From Massilia mucilaginosa (GTDB lineage: Bacteria; Pseudomonadota; Gammaproteobacteria; Burkholderiales; Burkholderiaceae_D), in NCBI RefSeq assembly GCF_011682145.1, contig NZ_WHJH01000043.1, positions 1-61,842 of the forward strand: a DNA stretch of 61,842 nt, read 5' to 3'. Position numbers and translations under genes: made by a program. Positions 44,386-53,029 of the stretch are shown here, piece after piece. The notes under the pieces are model-generated. The model saw only the letters and a list, made by a program, of their open reading frames with translations, made no database searches and was not told the DNA's origin. Position 1 is the first letter of the stretch, and each line of letters starts with the position of its first letter.

Positions 44386-44853
44386 GTCGTTCTCGGAAAT
44401 GTAAATCAAACAACTACCACGTAGTGCGGGCATGTCCATCGACATGGGCGAGCGCCGGATGAGCGGGCGCCGGATGCCGGTGACCGGACGCCGGACTCCC
44501 TCGGCTGGCATCGCAGCATCAGGCGACGCCTGCACGATAACCCCATTTTGCTTTTAAGGCAATTGTCATGCATAAACGCTCGCGTTCACCCGATTCTACC
44601 GTTGTGTGACGCATTGCGGCTCACCGCACAGCAACTTTTTCGCCATCCTGTCGTATATCGACCGTTTCCATAATAACAAAAATAGTACCTTTAGGAAAGT
44701 TGCGTTAAGTCAAGTTACTGTTTGGCGGCGTCTTTATAGTGAACTCAATGGCGGAAAAATTGAAGTACAGCAGCAACGTACCTCAAGGTAAGGCAGCAGC
44801 GCAGCCGTACCCTGTGCCAGAAGTTGGCAGTTTTTAACTAACCGGAGGTCACC
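44386..44853. other. Non-coding region between the cyclase and flp genes
   Basis: About 470 bases without a supported gene. The left part is a GC-rich, repetitive stretch (GCGCCGGATG repeated near 44450-44480). The right part is AT-rich and holds the first flp promoter region, with TATAGT at 44735-44740. Confidence 0.5.
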
Positions 44854-45036
44854 ATGAGCACCATCACCACCGCAGTGCAAGCCTTTATCAACGACGAAGA
44901 CGGCGCCACCGCCATCGAGTACGGCCTGATCGCCGCGCTGATCGCGGTCGCGATCGTCACGTCGTTGAAGTCTGTGCAAGTCCAGCTGAAAACCTTGTTC
45001 GGCCAGGTTGTCACCGGCCTGACGGTTACGCCGTAA
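44854..45036 (+). CDS. flp: Flp-family type IVb pilin 1
   Basis: A 60-residue prepilin. The short leader ends in DGATAIEYGLIAALIAVAIV, where the prepilin peptidase cuts before the hydrophobic stretch (Gly-Ala and the Glu/Tyr pair of Flp pilins are present). It is the main subunit of the Tad pilus. CGGAGG lies nine bases before the ATG. A strong terminator follows 45 bases after the stop, so it is a single-gene transcript made at a high level. Confidence 0.95.
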   Translation: MSTITTAVQAFINDEDGATAIEYGLIAALIAVAIVTSLKSVQVQLKTLFGQVVTGLTVTP

Positions 45037-45080
45037 TCCTTTGCAGCTCGGACAAGCTGTTCGCTAGCCACACCCGCTTC

Positions 45081-45111
45081 CCGGAACAGGGCCCTGTTCC
45101 GGGAGCTTTTT
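45081..45111 (+). terminator. Rho-independent terminator of flp1
   Basis: A perfect 24-base palindrome (CCCGGAACAGGG with its complement) at 45081-45104 is followed by AGCTTTTT. Confidence 0.9.
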
Positions 45112-45334
45112 CACGTCCGCCGCCATGGCCTTGCGCATCCGCGTACTCCCCTTTCCCTCACTGAATAATTCCACTTGGGAAAATTGTCTTAGATCAAGTT
45201 GCTGTCGCCCAACATCGTTACAGTGAACTCAATGGCGGAAGTTGGAGTACAGAAGCAAGGTACCTCCAGGTAAGGCAGCAGCGCTGCCGCATCTTGGCCA
45301 GAAAGTGGCAGTTTCAATCTAACCGGAGGTCATC

Positions 45335-45514
45335 ATGAGCACCATACCCACCGCAGTGCAAGCTTTTATCAACGACGAAGACGGCGCCACCGCCATCGAG
45401 TATGGCCTGATCGCAGCATTGATCGCTGTCGGACTCGTCACGGCCCTCACCAGTGTGAAGAGCCAACTGGTGGTCTTGTTCCAGCAGGTTGTCGCCGGCT
45501 TGACAGTTCCCTGA
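45335..45514 (+). CDS. flp: Flp-family type IVb pilin 2
   Basis: A 59-residue prepilin, close to pilin 1 in its first 32 residues (MSTIPTAVQAFINDEDGATA) and different in the last third (SVKSQLVVLFQQVVAGLTVP). CCGGAGG is upstream as in copy 1. The two pilins could form a mixed fibre or be used in different conditions. Its own terminator follows at 45559. Confidence 0.93.
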   Translation: MSTIPTAVQAFINDEDGATAIEYGLIAALIAVGLVTALTSVKSQLVVLFQQVVAGLTVP

Positions 45515-45558
45515 CGCCATCCTGGCGCTGATCAGCCATCGTTCGCCGCATCTCGCTT

Positions 45559-45590
45559 CCCGGGACAGTACCCTGTTCCGGGAGCTTTTT
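45559..45590 (+). terminator. Rho-independent terminator of flp2
   Basis: CCCGGGACAG and CCTGTTCCGGG form a stem with one G-T pair, followed by AGCTTTTT. It is the diverged copy of the flp1 terminator and separates flp2 from the assembly genes. Confidence 0.88.
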
Positions 45591-45604
45591 CACGTGAGCC
45601 GCCC

Positions 45605-46138
45605 ATGCCCGCCCTGACCCTTTCGCAATTCGTCCTGATCGCCCTGCTGCTGGCCGCCGCCGCCACCGACCTGGCGTCGCGCCGCATCCCCAACCGCCTG
45701 CTGGCCGCCGGTCTTGCCTGCGCCGCTATCCTGCACCTGTGTTCCGGCAGGCCGCTGGCCCTGCTCGATACCGGCCTGGCCGGCTTCGCCACCGGCCTGC
45801 TGCTGTTCCTGCCCCTGTACTGCCTGCGCGGCATGGCCGCCGGCGACGTCAAGCTGATGGCCGCCGTGGGCGCTTTTACCGGTCCGGCCATGGCCCTGCA
45901 GATCGCCCTCGCCGCGTTCTGCGCCGGTGGCCTGATGGCGCTGGTGATGATCCTGGCCAGCGGGCGCCTGCGCGACACCGGCGCCAACCTGATGGCGCTG
46001 CTGCGCCCCCTGTTCCTGCGCCTGTGCGGCATGCCGGTGGTGGCCGAGCCGCTGCCGACCCCGAGTGTGGGAAATATGCCATATGCGCTCGCGATCGCCG
46101 CCGGGTCGTTTTTCACTCTGGCGCGGCCCTGGCTCTAG
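45605..46138 (+). CDS. cpaA: Prepilin peptidase CpaA/TadV
   Basis: A 177-residue inner-membrane aspartic peptidase (A24 family) that cuts the Flp leader. The two catalytic aspartates are in AAATDLASRRIPN (Asp22 or so) and AAGDVKLMAAVG. It has about five membrane helices and lacks the N-terminal methylation domain of PilD, as usual for Tad systems. It is the first of the assembly genes. Confidence 0.93.
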   Translation: MPALTLSQFVLIALLLAAAATDLASRRIPNRLLAAGLACAAILHLCSGRPLALLDTGLAGFATGLLLFLPLYCLRGMAAGDVKLMAAVGAFTGPAMALQIALAAFCAGGLMALVMILASGRLRDTGANLMALLRPLFLRLCGMPVVAEPLPTPSVGNMPYALAIAAGSFFTLARPWL

Positions 46139-46244
46139 TTTCCGTGCGGCCATAGCTTGTGCCGCATCAAACCGGCGCGGGGACTGGTGACTAAAATAAA
46201 TTGTGGCTTCAGGAAACGCCACCTGTTTATGCGAGGAATCCAAG

Positions 46245-47669
46245 ATGAGTCATACCGCCCCGACCGGAGCGCTGCCGTCCAGCGGCTTGCGGATGCGCGC
46301 CGCTTCTCCCGACTACGCCGGCGGCAGCGCACCGCCGCAGCCGCGCTGCGTGCGCGACACCGGCCTCGAACTGAGCCTGATCGTCGAACTGGTCGCCAAG
46401 GCGATGTATTCGATCGGCAAGATCCACCTGCCCGTCCTTACCGGCAAGCTCAAGCTGTCGATCACGGTCCTGCGCGAAGCGCTCGACGCCATGCAGGCCG
46501 ATCACCTGGCCGAAGTGGCGGGGCGCGGCGATTCCGACCTCGACGTCCACTACCAGCTGACCGAGGGCGGACGCCTGCGCGCGGCCGAATTCCTGGCGCG
46601 CTGCCGCTATGTGGGGCCGGCGCCGGTCACCCTGCAAGCCTACCGCGACCTGGCCCAGCGCCAGTCGGGCCGGCAGGCCGGGGTCGGGCACATCGGCATG
46701 GCCGAGATGGCCGCCGCCTTTGCCGACGACGTGCTCGAGCCGGATGTGCGCGACCTGCTCGGCGCAGCCCTGCAGTCGCGCCGCCCGCTGCTGCTGCACG
46801 GTCCTTCCGGCAGCGGCAAGACCACCCTGGCGCGCAAGCTGGGCCAGCTGCAAACCGGGCTGGTGGCCATTCCGCATGCGATCCTGGTCGAAGGCCATAT
46901 CGTGCAGTTCCACGATCCCGCCGTGCACCTGCCGGCCCCGCCCCAGCACGGGCGCCAGAACGAGGACCGGCGCAACCCGGACGCGCGCTGGACGCTGTGC
47001 CGGCGCCCGTTGGTCCAGGTCGGCGCCGAGCTGGGCTACGAGATGCTCGACCTGCGCCTCGACCACGCCAGCGGCGTGTACCGCGCGCCGCCGCACTTCA
47101 TGGCCAACAACGGCATCCTGGTGATCGACGACCTGGGACGCCAGCGCCTGCCCACCGAAGAATTGCTCAACCGTTTCAGCGCCCCGCTCGACAGCGGCTG
47201 CGACCAGCTCACCATCGAGGGCGGCTGCAAGATCGCGGTGCCGTTCGACGTCACCGTGGTGCTGGCCACCAATCTGGCGCCGCAGATCTTGTTGGACGAA
47301 TCGTTCCTGCGCCGCATCGGCTACAAGATCCTGGTCGGGCCGCTGTCGGAAGCAGCGTACGCGGCCTTGTTCCGGCGCCAGTGCCACCAGCATGCGCTGG
47401 CCTGCGACGAAGACGTGCTGTACTACCTGATCACGCGCCTGCATTACGGCAGCGGGCGCCCGCTGCTGGCCAGCTACCCGTCCGAGCTGCTCGGGCGCCT
47501 GCACGATTTCGCCGCCTTCGCCGGCACCAGCGCGCGCCTCTCGGCGGCCGCCATCGAGCAAGCCTGGCACAGCATGGCGCTGGGCCACGGCACAGCGGCG
47601 GCCGCCCCCGCCTCACCGATGACTTTTTCCGCCGATAGCGGCACCACCCTGTACGAGAGGATCATATGA
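46245..47669 (+). CDS. AAA+ ATPase in the Tad locus, unknown role
   Basis: A 474-residue ATPase. The first 135 residues form a helical, winged-helix-like domain (ELSLIVELVAKAMYSIGKI, ITVLREALDAM, VHYQLTEGGRLRAAEFL). The AAA+ part has Walker A GPSGSGKTTLARK, Walker B GILVIDDLGRQRLP, and VVLATNLAPQ with an arginine finger later (LRRIGYKI). It is not CpaE or CpaF, which are encoded elsewhere in the locus. It overlaps cpaB by ATGA, so it belongs to the pilus operon. GAGGA lies before the ATG at 46245. MoxR-like or DnaC-like functions are possible. Confidence 0.8.
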   Translation: MSHTAPTGALPSSGLRMRAASPDYAGGSAPPQPRCVRDTGLELSLIVELVAKAMYSIGKIHLPVLTGKLKLSITVLREALDAMQADHLAEVAGRGDSDLDVHYQLTEGGRLRAAEFLARCRYVGPAPVTLQAYRDLAQRQSGRQAGVGHIGMAEMAAAFADDVLEPDVRDLLGAALQSRRPLLLHGPSGSGKTTLARKLGQLQTGLVAIPHAILVEGHIVQFHDPAVHLPAPPQHGRQNEDRRNPDARWTLCRRPLVQVGAELGYEMLDLRLDHASGVYRAPPHFMANNGILVIDDLGRQRLPTEELLNRFSAPLDSGCDQLTIEGGCKIAVPFDVTVVLATNLAPQILLDESFLRRIGYKILVGPLSEAAYAALFRRQCHQHALACDEDVLYYLITRLHYGSGRPLLASYPSELLGRLHDFAAFAGTSARLSAAAIEQAWHSMALGHGTAAAAPASPMTFSADSGTTLYERII

Positions 47670-48559
47670 AAAACAAACGCGCCTTGCTGACCATGGGCGT
47701 GGCGGTCCTGCTGGGGATCGCCGCGGTCGTCCTCGCGTCGCTGTGGCTGCTGCGCCAGCCCGGCAATGCCTCCAGCCGCATCGTCGTCGCCAGTGGCGAC
47801 ATCAGCCGCGGCCAGCGCCTCTCGCCCGACATGCTGCGCCTGGTCGACTGGCCGGCCGCCACCACGCCCAAGGATGCGTTCAAGGACAGCCTCAAGCTGA
47901 GCGACCGGGTGCTCAAGGCCAACATCCTCAAGGGCGAACCGCTGACCGAAACCAAGCTGGCTCCGCCCGGCACCCTGGGCGGCCTGTCGGCCCTGATCAG
48001 CGAAGGCAAGCGCGCCATCACGGTGCGCGTCAACGATGTCATCGGCGTGGCCGGCTTTGCGCTGCCGGGCAATTACGTCGATGTCATCGTGCACACCGAG
48101 CGCGATCCGGACGAGCACGCCAAACAGGCGCGCAACGGGCTGCACATTTCGAAAATCGTGCTCGAACGCATCCTGGTGCTGGCGGTGGCGCAGGAAGTGG
48201 GGCGCGACGAAACCAAGCCGAAAGTGGTCAACGCGGTCACCCTCGAAGTCACGCCGGAACAGGCCGAATCGCTCGACCTGGCGCGCGGGGTCGGCTCGCT
48301 GTCGCTGGCGCTGCGCAACCAGGTCGATCCCGGTTCGCCGCAGACGGCCGGCGCCACCAAGGCCAGCCTGCTGGACCAGCTGGCCGCCGCCGCCGCCGCG
48401 CCGGTGACGCCGGCGCCGGCCAAAAGCGCGCCGCCGCCGGCCCGGCCCAAGGCCGGCGCGCGCGCCGCGCCGCGCAGCGCGCCGGTGGTGGTGGCGCATG
48501 CCCGCCGCGACTGCGTCAGCGTCTTGAATGGCGTGACCACCTCGCAAGAATGTTTTTGA
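47666..48559 (+). CDS. cpaB: Flp pilus assembly protein CpaB
   Basis: A 297-residue protein with an N-terminal membrane anchor (LLTMGVAVLLGIAAVVLASLWLL), a SAF domain (RIVVASGDISRGQRLSPDMLR) and the RcpC/CpaB core (ITVRVNDVIGVAGFALPGNYVDVIVHTE). It ends in an Ala/Pro-rich stretch. CpaB is a periplasmic partner of the secretin. Start at 47666 overlaps the ATPase stop. 43 bases separate it from cpaC. Confidence 0.93.
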   Translation: MKNKRALLTMGVAVLLGIAAVVLASLWLLRQPGNASSRIVVASGDISRGQRLSPDMLRLVDWPAATTPKDAFKDSLKLSDRVLKANILKGEPLTETKLAPPGTLGGLSALISEGKRAITVRVNDVIGVAGFALPGNYVDVIVHTERDPDEHAKQARNGLHISKIVLERILVLAVAQEVGRDETKPKVVNAVTLEVTPEQAESLDLARGVGSLSLALRNQVDPGSPQTAGATKASLLDQLAAAAAAPVTPAPAKSAPPPARPKAGARAAPRSAPVVVAHARRDCVSVLNGVTTSQECF

Positions 48560-48602
48560 TGTCCGTGCAATGTCCTTTCCGTCACCTCACAGGATGGCCT
48601 CT

Positions 48603-50147
48603 ATGAACAACTGCATCAAGCAAGGCAACATGACCCGGGCCGGCGCACTCGCTGTGCTGCTGGCGCTGGCCGCCGGCGGCGCGCATGCCGCCGCCGACAA
48701 GCCATCCCAGCCCCAGGCCGAACGCGCCGAGAGCGGCCCGCGTTGCAGCGGCCAGGCCGCGCGCCCCGGCAATATGACCCTGTTGGTGGGCAAGTCGAAC
48801 CTGATGCGCCTGCCCGAACCGGTGCGCAACCGCAGCATCGGCAACGCCGCCGTGGTGCAAGCCATGCTGGTCGCGCCCGATACCCTGTATCTGCTCGGGG
48901 TCGATGTCGGCACCACCAATATGATTGTGCAGGGCAAGAGCGGCGCCTGCAGCATCATCGACATCGTGGTCGGCATGGACCCGGCCGCGCTGCAAGCGAG
49001 CCTGGCGCTCCTGATGCCGGAAGAAAAAGATATCCGTGTGCACAGCGCCGCCGATTCGCTCGTGCTCAGCGGCACCGTGGCCGATGGCGCCGCCGTGCTG
49101 CGCGCGGTCGAACTGGCGACCGCCTTCGTCAGCCGGCCGCTGCGTTCGCTGGCGCAGCAGGGCGGCGACGCCGCCACCGGCGGCGCGGCCGCCGCCACCG
49201 GCGCGGCCGGCGGTGCGGCGGGGGCCGGCAGTGCGGCGCCGGCGGCGCGCGTGATCAACCTGCTGGCGGTCGGGGCACCCCAGCAAGTGATGCTCGAAGT
49301 GAAAATCGCCGAAGTCTCGAAAAGCTTGCTCGAACGGCTCGAAGGCGGCGTCAAGTGGGGCTTCGGCTCGGGCAGCTGGGCCACCACCCTGCTGGCCGAT
49401 TTCATCACCGGTAATGCCCAGGGCGCGCTCGGGGTGCGCCGCGCCAGCGGCAAGGGCGCCACGCTCGAGGCCCAGAAGCAGGATGGCATCGTGCGCGTGC
49501 TGGCCGAGCCGAACGTGATGGCCGTCAGCGGCCAGGAAGGCAGTTTCCTGGCCGGCGGCAGCATCTTCATCCCGGTGGCCCAGGACAACAACAAGGTCAC
49601 CCTGGAAGAGAAGGAATTCGGGATCGGCCTGCGCTTTACCCCGACCGTGCTGGCCGGCGGGCGCATCAATCTGAAGGTGGCGCCGCAAGTGTCGGAAGTC
49701 TCGCGCGAAGGGATCGGCATTTCGGCCGCGGGGTTCAGCGGCGGCGCGGTGCTGCCCTTGATCACCACGCGGCGCGCCAGCACCACCTTGCAGCTGCACG
49801 ATGGCCAGAGCTTCGCCATCGGCGGCCTGATCAAGAACAACCTGATCGCCAACCGCAAGGGCTTGCCGCTGCTGGGCGAGGTGCCGGTGCTGGGAGCGCT
49901 GTTTCGCAGCACCGATTTCCAGCAAGACCGCACCGAACTGGTGTTTGTCGTCACGGCCCACCTGGTCAAGCCGCTGGCGCCCGGCTACACCCTGCCCACC
50001 GACGGCCTGGCGCCGCTCTCGCGCAGCGAGGCGCTGCTCGGCGCGCGCATGGAAGGACAGGCGCAGCCGGCGCCCGCAACGGCGTCCGCAACGGCGCCCG
50101 GCGTCCCCGCCCGGCCGGTCACGCACAGCGGTTTCGAATTGAAATAG
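48603..50147 (+). CDS. cpaC: Secretin CpaC/RcpA of the Tad pilus
   Basis: A 514-residue outer-membrane secretin. It has a signal peptide (cut after AHA), an N-terminal domain (LLVGKSNLMRLPEPV), a BON-like domain (DIRVHSAADSLVLSGTVADGAAVL), an Ala/Gly-rich linker (about residues 190-215), then the secretin barrel (VMLEVKIAEVSKSLLERL, AEPNVMAVSGQEGSFLAGG, GLRFTPTVL, LIKNNLIANRKGLPLLGEVPVLGALF). The ATG at 48603 is chosen because it begins a good signal peptide, with AGGAT upstream. Confidence 0.94.
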   Translation: MNNCIKQGNMTRAGALAVLLALAAGGAHAAADKPSQPQAERAESGPRCSGQAARPGNMTLLVGKSNLMRLPEPVRNRSIGNAAVVQAMLVAPDTLYLLGVDVGTTNMIVQGKSGACSIIDIVVGMDPAALQASLALLMPEEKDIRVHSAADSLVLSGTVADGAAVLRAVELATAFVSRPLRSLAQQGGDAATGGAAAATGAAGGAAGAGSAAPAARVINLLAVGAPQQVMLEVKIAEVSKSLLERLEGGVKWGFGSGSWATTLLADFITGNAQGALGVRRASGKGATLEAQKQDGIVRVLAEPNVMAVSGQEGSFLAGGSIFIPVAQDNNKVTLEEKEFGIGLRFTPTVLAGGRINLKVAPQVSEVSREGIGISAAGFSGGAVLPLITTRRASTTLQLHDGQSFAIGGLIKNNLIANRKGLPLLGEVPVLGALFRSTDFQQDRTELVFVVTAHLVKPLAPGYTLPTDGLAPLSRSEALLGARMEGQAQPAPATASATAPGVPARPVTHSGFELK

Positions 50148-50156
50148 GAGAATGCC

Positions 50157-50429
50157 ATGAATCCACACATCGTTCGCCGTATCGCCGGCGTGCTGGCAGC
50201 GGCCTGCTGGCTGGGCGCCTGCTCCAGCACCCCGCACTGGGACGCGCGCTTCGGCCAGTCCGTGCGCGCTTCGCTCGCGGCCCAAGTGATCCATCCGGGC
50301 GCGGCGCGCGCCAACGCGCCCGTCAATGGACTCGACGGCAAGGCCGCGGCCGCCGCCCACGAGCGCTACCAGCGCTCGGCCGAGGCGCCCGCCGCGCTGG
50401 CGCCGCTGGCCGTCGGGGCCGCAAAATGA
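50157..50429 (+). CDS. Small lipoprotein of the Tad locus (CpaD position)
   Basis: A 90-residue lipoprotein with lipobox LGACSS (Cys22). It sits where cpaD/tad pilotin genes lie, right after the secretin, and has the WDARFGQSVRASLAAQVIHPGA motif typical of that set of small proteins. A pilotin-like role is inferred. It overlaps the next gene by four bases. AGGAGA lies before the ATG. Confidence 0.75.
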   Translation: MNPHIVRRIAGVLAAACWLGACSSTPHWDARFGQSVRASLAAQVIHPGAARANAPVNGLDGKAAAAAHERYQRSAEAPAALAPLAVGAAK

Positions 50430-51898
50430 AGCCGCCGCGTCTTGCGCCCGGGCGCCGGCGGCGCCAGCGCGGCTCCTACGTGGTCATGTTCGCGCTGATG
50501 CTGACGCCGCTGATACTGCTCGGCGGCATGGCGATCGACATGTCGATGGCGTTCAAGCGGCGCACCGACCTGCAGAGCGCGGTCGACGCGGCCGCGCTGG
50601 CCGCGGCGCGCGCGCTCGACGGCACCGCGGCCGGCATCGACAATGCCGATCTGCGCGCCGCGGCAATCATCAACGCCAGCTTTTTCGGCTTTACCCGGAT
50701 GAGCTGGTCGTCCGCCGCGCTGCGCTTCAGCGACAGCCCCGACCGCAACGGCAACTGGCTCCCGGCCAACGCCGCCGGCAGCGGCGCCAACGTGTCCCGG
50801 ATGCGCTATGCGCGCGTCGATACGGCCGGGCTGGACTCCGTGTACGGCATTGTGCGCACCGTGTTCGCCGGCGCCATCGACGGCGCGTACGCCACGCTGA
50901 ACGTGAACGCCAGCGCGGTGGCCGGGCGCAGCCAGGTGCAGGTCACCCCGCTGGCCATCTGCGCGCTCGACCAGCAGCGCTTCGGCGCGCACAACACCCC
51001 GGACGGCACGCTCGAGTGGATCGAACATGGATTCCGGCGCGGGGTCAATTACAATCTGCTCAATCTGAACCCGGTCGGCACGGCGCCGCTGCATTTCCAG
51101 GTCAATCCGGTCGATTTTCCACCCGCCACCGAAAGCGCGTCCAACCGCGCGCTCGACGCCTTGCGCCCCATGGTGTGCAGCGGCAGCATGGCGCTGCCTT
51201 TCCTGCCCGACAATACCAGCGTGTATGTGCGCCAGGATTTTCCATCCTCGCTCGCCAGCGAACTCAATTCGCGCTTCGGCAGCGTGGCCGGCTGCGATCC
51301 GGCCGCGGCCCCGGCCGATACCAACGTCAAGGAATACACGCTGCCCGCGTTCTGGATGGAGCTGCCGGCGGGGCCCCCGGTCCCGACCCGCATCGAGGGC
51401 AGCGCACTGAGCCACGTCATGGACAACCGGCTCGTCACGATTGCCGAGGAGCGCTTCAAGGTGCCCCTGACCGGCCAGGCCAGCTATGGTCCGCTGTGGG
51501 CGTTTTCCAAGCCGCTGCGCTATCAGGGCGCTACCCCGGCCAGTCCCGGCACCAAATTTCTCAAGAGTTCCTGGAGCAGCCTGTACCCGGTCGATGCGGG
51601 AACGGTCAAGACCAATGCGACCGCCCCGGGCGACAACGACGTCATGCCGTACGACTCGACCCTGCCGGCATTCCGCACGGCGCCGGGCGCGCCCAGCGCC
51701 CCCGGGCTGAGGGGGCGCAGGATCCTCAACATCCCGCTGCTGTCGTGCCCGGTGACAGGCGGTACGGCCACGGTGCTGGCGGTCGGGCGCTTCCTGATGA
51801 CCTCGCGCGCCACCAGCAGCCCGGGCGCGGTATTCGGTGAATTCGGCGGCCTGGCCACGCCCGCCAACCTGGTTTCCACCACCGTCCTGTTCCGATGA
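50426..51898 (+). CDS. TadG-like pilus assembly protein
   Basis: A 490-residue protein with a prepilin-like N-terminus (RRRRQRGSYVVMFALMLTPLILLGGMAIDMSMAFKRRTDLQSAVDAAALAAARAL in outline: basic lead, one membrane helix, TadE/TadG helix) and a large extracytoplasmic domain with six or so cysteines. It is one of the pseudopilins of the Tad system. Overlaps the genes on both sides by four bases, so it is in the middle of the operon. Confidence 0.85.
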   Translation: MKPPRLAPGRRRRQRGSYVVMFALMLTPLILLGGMAIDMSMAFKRRTDLQSAVDAAALAAARALDGTAAGIDNADLRAAAIINASFFGFTRMSWSSAALRFSDSPDRNGNWLPANAAGSGANVSRMRYARVDTAGLDSVYGIVRTVFAGAIDGAYATLNVNASAVAGRSQVQVTPLAICALDQQRFGAHNTPDGTLEWIEHGFRRGVNYNLLNLNPVGTAPLHFQVNPVDFPPATESASNRALDALRPMVCSGSMALPFLPDNTSVYVRQDFPSSLASELNSRFGSVAGCDPAAAPADTNVKEYTLPAFWMELPAGPPVPTRIEGSALSHVMDNRLVTIAEERFKVPLTGQASYGPLWAFSKPLRYQGATPASPGTKFLKSSWSSLYPVDAGTVKTNATAPGDNDVMPYDSTLPAFRTAPGAPSAPGLRGRRILNIPLLSCPVTGGTATVLAVGRFLMTSRATSSPGAVFGEFGGLATPANLVSTTVLFR

Positions 51899-52386
51899 AA
51901 GGATTCTCCATGACGCCCCCTGTCCGCCGCCGCGTCCGCGGCATCGCCCATATCGAACTGGCGCTGGTCCTGTCGGTCATGTGGATACTGCTGCCGCTCA
52001 TTTTCAGCTTCGGCCGGATTTTCTATGTGTCCGCGGCGCTCAAGCAGGCCAACAACGACGCCGCCGCCTCGCTGGCCGCGGTCCCGATGGCCGAGTGGGT
52101 CACCAGTGCGTCCGCGACCAGTCCCATGAAGCTGCGCGCCATCGCGCTCGTCGAGCGGGCCCTGGCCGACACCGGCGTCACGCCCACCCTCGCGCTCGAT
52201 AATGTCGTCATCACCTGCGTGCGCGGGGGGATGCCGAGCCAGAACTGCGGCGGCATCGACCGGCCCGAGTCGATCACGGTCACTCTGGCGATGAACATCC
52301 CGATGGTGGGGGTGATGAATATGTTCGACACCGGCGGCGGCACCTTGTTGGTCTTCACCACTGTCACCGTTCCTTACACTAACTGA
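51895..52386 (+). CDS. TadE-family pseudopilin 1
   Basis: A 163-residue protein with a basic lead and one N-terminal membrane helix (AHIELALVLSVMWILLPLIFSF) followed by the TadE helix (VSAALKQANNDAAASLAA) and a compact domain with one Cys pair. AAAGGA lies seven bases before an ATG at 51910 (MTPPVRRR), which may be the true start; the ATG at 51895 overlaps the previous stop. Confidence 0.82.
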   Translation: MKGFSMTPPVRRRVRGIAHIELALVLSVMWILLPLIFSFGRIFYVSAALKQANNDAAASLAAVPMAEWVTSASATSPMKLRAIALVERALADTGVTPTLALDNVVITCVRGGMPSQNCGGIDRPESITVTLAMNIPMVGVMNMFDTGGGTLLVFTTVTVPYTN

Positions 52387-52402
52387 GCAGCGGGAGCCGA
52401 CC

Positions 52403-52999
52403 ATGATCCTTCAAGCAACCCGCCGCACCCGGGCGCAGCGCCGCAGCGGCGAGGGCGGCGGCACTGTGGTGGAGTTCGCCATGACCCTGCCGATCTTCCT
52501 GCTCTTCATGCTGGGCCTGTTCGAAGTGGCGCGCGCCATTTACCTGTGGAGCGCGCTCTCGGACGCCACCCGCGCCGCCGCGCGCGCCGCCGCCACGGTC
52601 GATGCCGCCGACAGCGACGCACTGGCGGCGCTGGGCGAGCGGGCCAGCGTGGCGGCGCGCGCGGGCGGGATGGCGCTCGGCACGTCCGGGCTCGACGGGC
52701 GGATCGTGATCACCCACCTGCGCAGCGACCTGAACCGGGTCGATGCGGTCCCGCCCTGCCCCTCGCGCAACATCATCAATTGCAACACCAATCCCAACGG
52801 GGGCGCCTGCGTGCGTTACATCCAGGCACGCCTGTGCGCACCAGGCAGCGGCCCCGAGTGCGTGCCGGCCCGCTACAAGCCGCTGTTCAGCGGCTCGTAT
52901 CTCAACTGGAGTTTTTCCTACCCGACCTTCGCCACCGTCACGCCGGCGGGCTCGCTCGGCCACCAGAGCGGCGTGACCGAAGTCTGCCCCGCGTTCTGA
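52403..52999 (+). CDS. tadE: TadE-family pseudopilin 2
   Basis: A 198-residue protein with the classic TadE start GGGTVVEFAMTLPIFLLFMLGLFEVARAIYLWSAL in outline (Glu in the helix, as in pilins), then ATRAAARAAATVDAA and a domain with five cysteines (PPCPSRNIINCN, ACVRYIQARLC). Cleaved by CpaA like Flp. GGAGC lies before the ATG. Confidence 0.88.
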   Translation: MILQATRRTRAQRRSGEGGGTVVEFAMTLPIFLLFMLGLFEVARAIYLWSALSDATRAAARAAATVDAADSDALAALGERASVAARAGGMALGTSGLDGRIVITHLRSDLNRVDAVPPCPSRNIINCNTNPNGGACVRYIQARLCAPGSGPECVPARYKPLFSGSYLNWSFSYPTFATVTPAGSLGHQSGVTEVCPAF

Positions 53000-53029
53000 G
53001 GCGCGCGCCACCACCCACGAGGATGTTCC

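Larger units (their letters stand above)
44701..45112 (+). repeat. Duplicated flp unit, copy 1
   Basis: Promoter region, leader, pilin gene and terminator are repeated at about 45185-45590. Shared blocks include TCAAGTT(A/G)CTGT, AGTGAACTCAATGGCGGAA, AGGTAAGGCAGCAGCGC and TAACCGGAGGTCA, besides the coding part and the terminator stem. Confidence 0.85.
45185..45590 (+). repeat. Duplicated flp unit, copy 2
   Basis: Second copy of the unit at 44701. The -10-like box is TACAGT (45219-45224) where copy 1 has TATAGT, so promoter strength may differ. Confidence 0.85.

Noticed and set aside
44606-44791. A 61-codon frame in the gap before flp1
   Set aside because: It has no ribosome binding site and no recognisable domain, and it overlaps the flp1 promoter region.
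45532-46243. Leftward frames over cpaA
   Set aside because: They are low-complexity Arg/Ala/Gln sequence opposite a clear prepilin peptidase gene.
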